9,806 nucleotides of DNA, taken from the NCBI GenBank assembly GCA_026993705.1, contig JALWSJ010000004.1:1-9806 (forward strand), read 5' to 3'. The notes under the pieces are model-generated. The model was given only the letters and a program-made list of their open reading frames with translations, had not been told where the DNA came from and ran no database searches. This DNA is from Flavobacteriales bacterium (GTDB lineage Bacteria; Bacteroidota; Bacteroidia; Flavobacteriales_D; Parvicellaceae). Positions 5,611 through 9,806 of the stretch are shown here, one piece after another; position 1 is the first letter of the stretch, and each line of letters starts with the position of its first letter. The translations under genes and the position numbers were made by a program.

Positions 5611-6545
5611 CAATTCCATCTTTTCAAATCATCGGTAGTAAAAGACCATTCGGGCGTAGATATAATTAGATAATTGGAAGCTAAATACTCTAAATCATAC
5701 CAAGGGGAAGCGTCGCTTTCTAAATTTTTCAGAATATGAAAATCTTGAGCGGGCATATAGCTTTGAGCCAGTAAATATTGTTTCTTACCAGTAGTTGGGT
5801 TATAAGCCATATCAACAACCATAACAGTATGTCCAGGAAATCCACCTTGAATTAGAATGTCCCCGATTTGCATTTCGTTGAATGGAATAGCGGTTAGTTC
5901 TTTACTTAATGAATATGTACCTGCATAATTAAAAACTTGTACCATATAATTTTTAAAACTCTCGTACGAAGAATTGCATTTACTGTTTTTTACCCATGAT
6001 ATTTTCTTTCCTTTAGGAATGGACATGTAGCCGTCTTTCCATTTGGAAAAAGGAACAGAAATACCATTGGTGTAATTAAATTTTATAGAGTCATATTTAC
6101 CCATATGGTATAGATATTCTCCTCTAATCCTCATCGTAGCATCAGCACACTGTTGCAAATCTTTTTCACCTACATCCAAGTCAAAGACAAAAGCGTGGAT
6201 GTCTTGATTTATTTTTTCATCGCCGTTGAATAGGTGTACTTTTGGATGTCCTGTTTTAAGTGGTAATCTTCTTATCCAGTGTCCAAATGAATTGAGAGGC
6301 ATAGGAATTCTCTCAAATCCTTTGTTTAAAGCGACTCTATTTATTAAAGTGTTTTCAATGGAAAACGAATCTATCCAGTGTAGTTTGTAATGAAAAGTAT
6401 CCAGTTGTACTGTTGGAAGATAAGTAATGCTTGAATCTATGATGGTGGAGGTTTGTATAATTATATTGTTGGAAGTATTGCCCGGCTTACAATGAAGGAA
6501 TAATAGACAAAGAGAACTCATGAGATAGATAAAATGAAGTTTCAT
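5610..6545 (-). CDS. DUF4846 domain lipoprotein
   Basis: This 311-residue protein has a short lipoprotein signal (LLFLHC, C19). The DUF4846 hallmarks are present in order: KGFERIPMPLNSFGHWIRRLPLK (residues about 75-97), VHLFNGDEK, AFVFDLDVGEKDLQQCADATMRIRGEYL (C133), NYTNG...KW, then GDILIQGGFPGHTVMVVD (H239, D245) and LLAQSYMPAQDFHIL (Q261). The family's function is not established. The order Cys at the head of a helix, a later GH in a beta strand, then a polar residue recalls papain-like CHAP/NlpC cell-wall hydrolases, but this is inference only. The gene converges on the peroxidase gene and diverges from glyA with 150 bases between. No clear promoter box is seen upstream on this strand. 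Confidence 0.85.
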   Translation of the reverse strand: MKLHFIYLMSSLCLLFLHCKPGNTSNNIIIQTSTIIDSSITYLPTVQLDTFHYKLHWIDSFSIENTLINRVALNKGFERIPMPLNSFGHWIRRLPLKTGHPKVHLFNGDEKINQDIHAFVFDLDVGEKDLQQCADATMRIRGEYLYHMGKYDSIKFNYTNGISVPFSKWKDGYMSIPKGKKISWVKNSKCNSSYESFKNYMVQVFNYAGTYSLSKELTAIPFNEMQIGDILIQGGFPGHTVMVVDMAYNPTTGKKQYLLAQSYMPAQDFHILKNLESDASPWYDLEYLASNYLIISTPEWSFTTDDLKRWN

Positions 6546-6602
6546 AGTAAAGAATGATGAAGGATTGAGAAATTAACAACTATTTTTTCTTGTATAAAAA
6601 GC

Positions 6603-6630
6603 TTTGATACTCGCAATTTAATTATTTTTG
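6603..6630 (+). promoter_or_regulatory. Putative glyA promoter
   Basis: TTTG at 6603-6606 and TATTTTTG at 6623-6630 fit the Bacteroidetes -33 and -7 elements with a 16-base spacer, slightly short. The start would fall near 6637, leaving a leader of about 60 bases before ATG 6696. Confidence 0.45.
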
Positions 6631-6695
6631 TTGAGAAGTACTACACACAAAGAAGTTGAATTTTTTACTGCAACTTCCTAAAACAATAAAAACAA

Positions 6696-7973
6696 ATGAA
6701 AAAAGACAAAGAGATTTTTGATTTAATCGAAGAAGAAAGAGTCAGACAGACCGAAGGTATCGAGTTGATAGCATCGGAAAATTATGTTAGTCATGAGGTG
6801 ATGGAAGCCGCCGGTTCTATCTTAACGAACAAGTACGCAGAAGGATTGCCTAACAAAAGGTATTACGGAGGTTGTGAAGTTGTAGATAAAATCGAACAAA
6901 TAGCTATAGATAGATTAAAAGAATTGTTTGGTGCAGAGTGGGTAAATGTTCAACCTCATAGTGGTTCTCAGGCTAATGCAGCGGTTTATTTAGCTTGCCT
7001 AAAACCGGGAGATAAGGTATTAGGTTTTGATTTATCGCACGGAGGTCATTTAACACATGGCTCCCCCGTTAATTTTTCCGGTAAATTGTATTCGCCCGTG
7101 TTCTATGGTGTAGAGAAAGAAACAGGGGTTATCGATTACGATAAAGTAGAAGAAAAAGCAGTAGCAGAACAACCCAAAATGATTATTTGCGGTGCATCTG
7201 CGTATTCACGAGATTGGGATTATAAAAGACTTAGAGAAATTGCTGACAAAGTTGGTGCAGTTTTATTTGCTGACATTTCTCATCCGGCAGGCTTGATAGC
7301 TACCGGTTTGTTAAATAATCCACTTCCATACTGTCACGTGGTTACAACAACAACACACAAAACTCTAAGAGGTCCGAGAGGAGGCGTGATTATGATAGGG
7401 AAGGACATGGAGAACCCATGGGGAATAAAAACACAGAAAGGGAAGGTAAGGAAATTATCTTCTTTATTGGATTCGGCAGTTTTTCCCGGAATACAAGGAG
7501 GTCCTTTGGAACATGTTATAGCAGCAAAAGCAGTTGCTTTTGGAGAAGCATTAACGCCTGAATTTAAGGCTTACGGAAAACAAGTCATAGCCAATGCCAA
7601 AGTTATGGCAGATGAATTGGTGAAAAGAGGATACGGAGTTGTATCGGGCGGAACGGATAATCACTCGATGTTAATTGATTTACGTTCAAAAAACATAACA
7701 GGCAAAGAAGCTGAAAATGCTTTGGTAAAAGCACATATAACAGTCAATAAAAACATGGTTCCTTTCGATACCCAATCACCATTTGTTACATCGGGGATTC
7801 GTTTGGGTACGCCTGCTGTTACAAGTAGGGGAATGAAAGAAAATGATATGGTTACTATTGTTGAATTATTGGATAAAGTAATAGAAAATCATACTGATGA
7901 TGTTAAATTGGCAGAGATAAAAGAAGAAGTTAAAGCATTGATGAGTAACCGTCCTTTGTTTACTTGGGAATAA
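6696..7973 (+). CDS. glyA: Serine hydroxymethyltransferase
   Basis: This cytoplasmic PLP enzyme interconverts serine and glycine with transfer of a one-carbon unit to tetrahydrofolate. All 425 residues appear intact, the usual length for the Bacteroidetes form. Visible signatures are ELIASENY (residues 23-30), NKYAEGLPNKRYYGG (45-59), HSGSQANAAVY, FDLSHGGHLTHG (111-122), FADISHP (D193, which contacts the PLP ring) and TTTTHKTLRGPRGG with PLP-binding K222. It has the longer segment NPWGIKTQKGKVRKLSSLLDS before FPGIQGGP, seen in Bacteroidetes relatives. The ATG is preceded by an A-rich stretch with no Shine-Dalgarno sequence, as expected in this phylum. It is the first gene of an apparent two-gene operon with fahA, 29 bases apart. 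Confidence 0.97.
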   Translation: MKKDKEIFDLIEEERVRQTEGIELIASENYVSHEVMEAAGSILTNKYAEGLPNKRYYGGCEVVDKIEQIAIDRLKELFGAEWVNVQPHSGSQANAAVYLACLKPGDKVLGFDLSHGGHLTHGSPVNFSGKLYSPVFYGVEKETGVIDYDKVEEKAVAEQPKMIICGASAYSRDWDYKRLREIADKVGAVLFADISHPAGLIATGLLNNPLPYCHVVTTTTHKTLRGPRGGVIMIGKDMENPWGIKTQKGKVRKLSSLLDSAVFPGIQGGPLEHVIAAKAVAFGEALTPEFKAYGKQVIANAKVMADELVKRGYGVVSGGTDNHSMLIDLRSKNITGKEAENALVKAHITVNKNMVPFDTQSPFVTSGIRLGTPAVTSRGMKENDMVTIVELLDKVIENHTDDVKLAEIKEEVKALMSNRPLFTWE

Positions 7974-8002
7974 TAACATAGAGTTTAAATAATAATTAAG
8001 AA

Positions 8003-9277
8003 ATGAATATAAAAGCAAATAACCCTGAATTAAAATCGTGGGTAGAAGTCGCAGAGGGTAGTGATTTTCCAATGCAAAATTTACCTTTTGGTGTTTTTTC
8101 TGTTGAAGGAGATACACCTAGAGTAGGTGTTGCAATTGGAGAGTATATACTCGATTTGAAAAATTTATTTGAATTAGGTTATCTTGAAGATACACCTTTT
8201 GAGTTAGCTGATTTCGATGCAGCAGTTCTCAATCCGATGATGTTGAAAGGAAAGTTGTCGATGCGAAAATTAAGAGATAGAATTTCTGAATTGTTATCCG
8301 TAGAGAATGAAGAACTACAAAAAAATAAAGAAGAAGTTAAGCAAGTTTTAGTGCGACAAGATGATGCTAAAATGCATCTTCCTTTGTATATCGGAGATTA
8401 TACAGATTTTTATTCCAGTGAGCAACACGCTTATAATGTGGGATGTTTATTCCGTGACCCTAATAATGCTTTATTACCAAATTGGAAACACATACCTGTA
8501 GGTTATCATGGTCGTTCTTCATCGATTATAATATCGGGAGAGCCGATATATAGACCGAAAGGACAAAAAAGACCTAATCCTGAGCAACCACCAGTTTTTG
8601 GACCGACTAATTTATTAGATTTTGAATTGGAAATGGCGTTTGTAACCTTTCAAGGAAAGCCTTTGGGGAACAGTATAACGACAGAAGAAGCAGACGATTA
8701 TATTTTTGGAATGTGTTTGTTTAACGATTGGAGTGCCAGAGATATTCAAGGATGGGAATATGTTCCACTTGGACCTTTTCTCGGTAAAAACTTTGCGTCA
8801 TCTATGAGTCCGTGGATTGTAACATTAGACGCTTTAGAGCCTTTTAGAGTTCCGGGACCGGTTCAAGAACCGAAAGTATTACCTTATTTAGAGTACGAAG
8901 GAGATAAACATATTCAGATTAATTTAGAGGTCGCTATTCAGCCGGAAGGAACGGAAGAAACGGTTGTTTCCAATAGTAACTACCAATATATGTACTGGAA
9001 TATGAATCAGCAATTGGCTCACCATACGGTGAATGGTTGTAATATCAATTGTGGGGATATGATGGCTTCCGGAACCATATCGGGACCTGAAGAACATGAG
9101 TATGGTTCTATGTTGGAAATATCTTGGAAAGGAACAAAATCTGTAAAAATGAAAGACGGAACAGAGCGTAAGTTCATTCTAGATAACGATACGGTAATTA
9201 TGCGTGGATATGCAGAGAAAAATGGTGTACGCATAGGGTTTGGAGAGGTGGCTTCTAAAGTATTGCCTGCAAAGTAA
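8003..9277 (+). CDS. fahA: Fumarylacetoacetase
   Basis: This enzyme hydrolyses fumarylacetoacetate to fumarate and acetoacetate, the last step of tyrosine and homogentisate breakdown. The protein is 424 residues, full length for the family. Residues equivalent to those of the mouse enzyme are all present: D135, Y137 and catalytic H142 in DYTDFYSSEQHA, R151, E208 and E210 in DFELEMAF (metal ligands), D242, R246 and Q249 in NDWSARDIQ, K262 in GPFLGKNF, T358 in ASGTISGPEE, and E372 in GSMLEI. The N-terminal domain (LPFGVFSVEG, IGEYILDL) is also intact. It lies 29 bases after glyA and before a terminator, so it is probably co-transcribed. No other tyrosine-pathway gene is in view. Confidence 0.97.
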   Translation: MNIKANNPELKSWVEVAEGSDFPMQNLPFGVFSVEGDTPRVGVAIGEYILDLKNLFELGYLEDTPFELADFDAAVLNPMMLKGKLSMRKLRDRISELLSVENEELQKNKEEVKQVLVRQDDAKMHLPLYIGDYTDFYSSEQHAYNVGCLFRDPNNALLPNWKHIPVGYHGRSSSIIISGEPIYRPKGQKRPNPEQPPVFGPTNLLDFELEMAFVTFQGKPLGNSITTEEADDYIFGMCLFNDWSARDIQGWEYVPLGPFLGKNFASSMSPWIVTLDALEPFRVPGPVQEPKVLPYLEYEGDKHIQINLEVAIQPEGTEETVVSNSNYQYMYWNMNQQLAHHTVNGCNINCGDMMASGTISGPEEHEYGSMLEISWKGTKSVKMKDGTERKFILDNDTVIMRGYAEKNGVRIGFGEVASKVLPAK

Positions 9278-9305
9278 GTAGATTTAGTGTTTAAATTTTA
9301 AAGGT

Positions 9306-9342
9306 AATCCCGTGGTAAATTTTTCTGCTTCGGGATTTTTTT
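9306..9342 (+). terminator. Intrinsic terminator of the glyA-fahA operon
   Basis: The stem AATCCCG (9306-9312) with CGGGATT (9331-9337) has an 18-base loop and is followed by five more T. It begins 29 bases after the fahA stop. Confidence 0.8.
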
Positions 9343-9408
9343 GTTATGATTTTGTTAAGTATGAATGTATTAATGTTTTTTGAGTGTTTAAATAATGGAT
9401 AAAAATAG

Positions 9409-9416
9409 TACATTTG
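9409..9416 (+). promoter_or_regulatory. Possible -7 box for the 3' lipoprotein gene
   Basis: TACATTTG fits TAnnTTTG. The nearest TTTG upstream (9379-9382) is 26 bases away, too far for a standard promoter. If used, the leader would be about 300 bases and would run through the hairpin and the dispersed repeat. Confidence 0.3.
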
Positions 9417-9458
9417 TCTGTTTAAAAGGTGTTTCGTTAAGAAGTTTTTGCGTGTTTA

Positions 9459-9484
9459 ATACCATTTTAATGTTTAAATGGTAT
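9459..9484. repeat. 26-nt hairpin repeat, copy 2
   Basis: Same 9-bp stem (9459-9467 with 9476-9484) and the loop TAATGTTT; 25 of 26 bases match copy 1 at 5585-5610. Confidence 0.7.
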
Positions 9485-9553
9485 AAGTATATTGTATATG
9501 AATTTGTTTAGTTAATTGTTTAAAGAAATAAGTTCTTTATATTTATCTCGACT

Positions 9554-9702
9554 GCGTTAGGGATAGAACGGCGTGTTTGAACTCCTTTTTCTCTCTCGCT
9601 GTTCGAGAGAAAAAGAGTGAGTAGTGAAAGCCCGATCATTACGGCGTTAAAAAGCAATGTAGTACAACGAAATTGCTTTTTTATGCCGTAATGGGAACGC
9701 CC
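9554..9702 (-). repeat. Dispersed structured repeat, copy B (inverted)
   Basis: On the minus strand this 149-bp unit has the same order as copy A: GGGCGTTCCC (9693-9702), hairpin 1, a 24-base block (9612-9635; 22 of 24 match), hairpin 2, and a 36-base block (9554-9589; all match). Hairpin 1 pairs 9637-9658 with 9672-9693 (two paired blocks of 9 and 10 bp around a short mismatched patch). Hairpin 2 pairs CTCTCG/CGAGAG (9593-9598 with 9604-9609) above a T5/A5 stem with a 2-base bulge. Both stems differ entirely in sequence from copy A, yet pairing is kept. Confidence 0.8.
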
Positions 9703-9725
9703 AAATTAGTGATTAAAATAGTTTT

Positions 9726-9806
9726 ATGAGAAAAGTAATCGTTTATTTTTTTGTTAGTTTGATTTTGACGACAAGTTGTACAATCAATTCGCACGTGATG
9801 CTGAAA
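9726..9806 (+). CDS. Lipoprotein N-terminus (partial; possibly a Wza-like polysaccharide export protein)
   Basis: Twenty-seven residues from ATG 9726 run off the window end. The sequence is a lipoprotein signal: a basic start (MRKVIVY), a hydrophobic core, then LTTSC with lipid-modified C18. The following TINSHVMLK resembles the start of flavobacterial outer-membrane polysaccharide export lipoproteins (often CxxNxxxMLKT then an aromatic/Asp segment), but too little is visible to be sure. The start lies 23 bases after dispersed repeat copy B. Confidence 0.7.
   Translation, partial: MRKVIVYFFVSLILTTSCTINSHVMLK

Overview
This is a low-GC window from a member of the Bacteroidetes, most likely Flavobacteriia (Flavobacteriales). 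The evidence is: no Shine-Dalgarno sequences before the starts; -7 boxes of the TAnnTTTG type; SHMT and fumarylacetoacetase sequences of Bacteroidetes type; lipoproteins with a CTDxxAxNYD...DDGSC segment; a DUF4846 lipoprotein; and a GGGCGTTCCC...CCCTAACGC dispersed repeat of a kind I associate with flavobacterial genomes.

Layout. (1) 1-1207 is a decayed accessory stretch. It holds the end of an insertion sequence (IS66-like by memory), a glycosyltransferase gene apparently cut by that IS, a small possible double-glycine-leader peptide gene, and a broken XRE-type regulator. (2) 1208-5486 (+) is the most interesting part, a putative copper-handling locus. It encodes a one-TM protein with a CxGxCH motif, an outer-membrane beta-barrel whose mature N-terminus would begin CxxC, an MbnP-type lipoprotein, and a di-haem MauG/MbnH-type peroxidase lipoprotein. 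The last two share a nearly identical 23-residue N-terminal module, so enzyme and substrate may be displayed in the same way. The gap between them (3742-4340) is packed with repeats. (3) 5539-5612 holds a strong terminator and a hairpin between converging genes. (4) 5610-6545 (-) is a DUF4846 lipoprotein. (5) 6696-9277 (+) is a glyA-fahA operon ending in a terminator. (6) 9278-9725 is non-coding and holds a terminator, a second copy of the 26-nt hairpin, and a second, inverted copy of the dispersed repeat. (7) 9726-9806 is the start of another lipoprotein gene.

How the genes may work together: MbnH enzymes oxidise a tryptophan of MbnP to kynurenine, which creates a copper site. The haem peroxidase here has Tyr where classical di-haem peroxidases have the axial Met, as in MauG, and the MbnP-like partner keeps the Trp/Gly-Gly-Tyr-His region. 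With the CxxC barrel and the CxGxCH membrane protein alongside, a surface copper binding or uptake system without methanobactin is plausible. That role is inferred. glyA (one-carbon metabolism) and fahA (last step of tyrosine breakdown) are housekeeping genes and look functionally separate from the metal locus.
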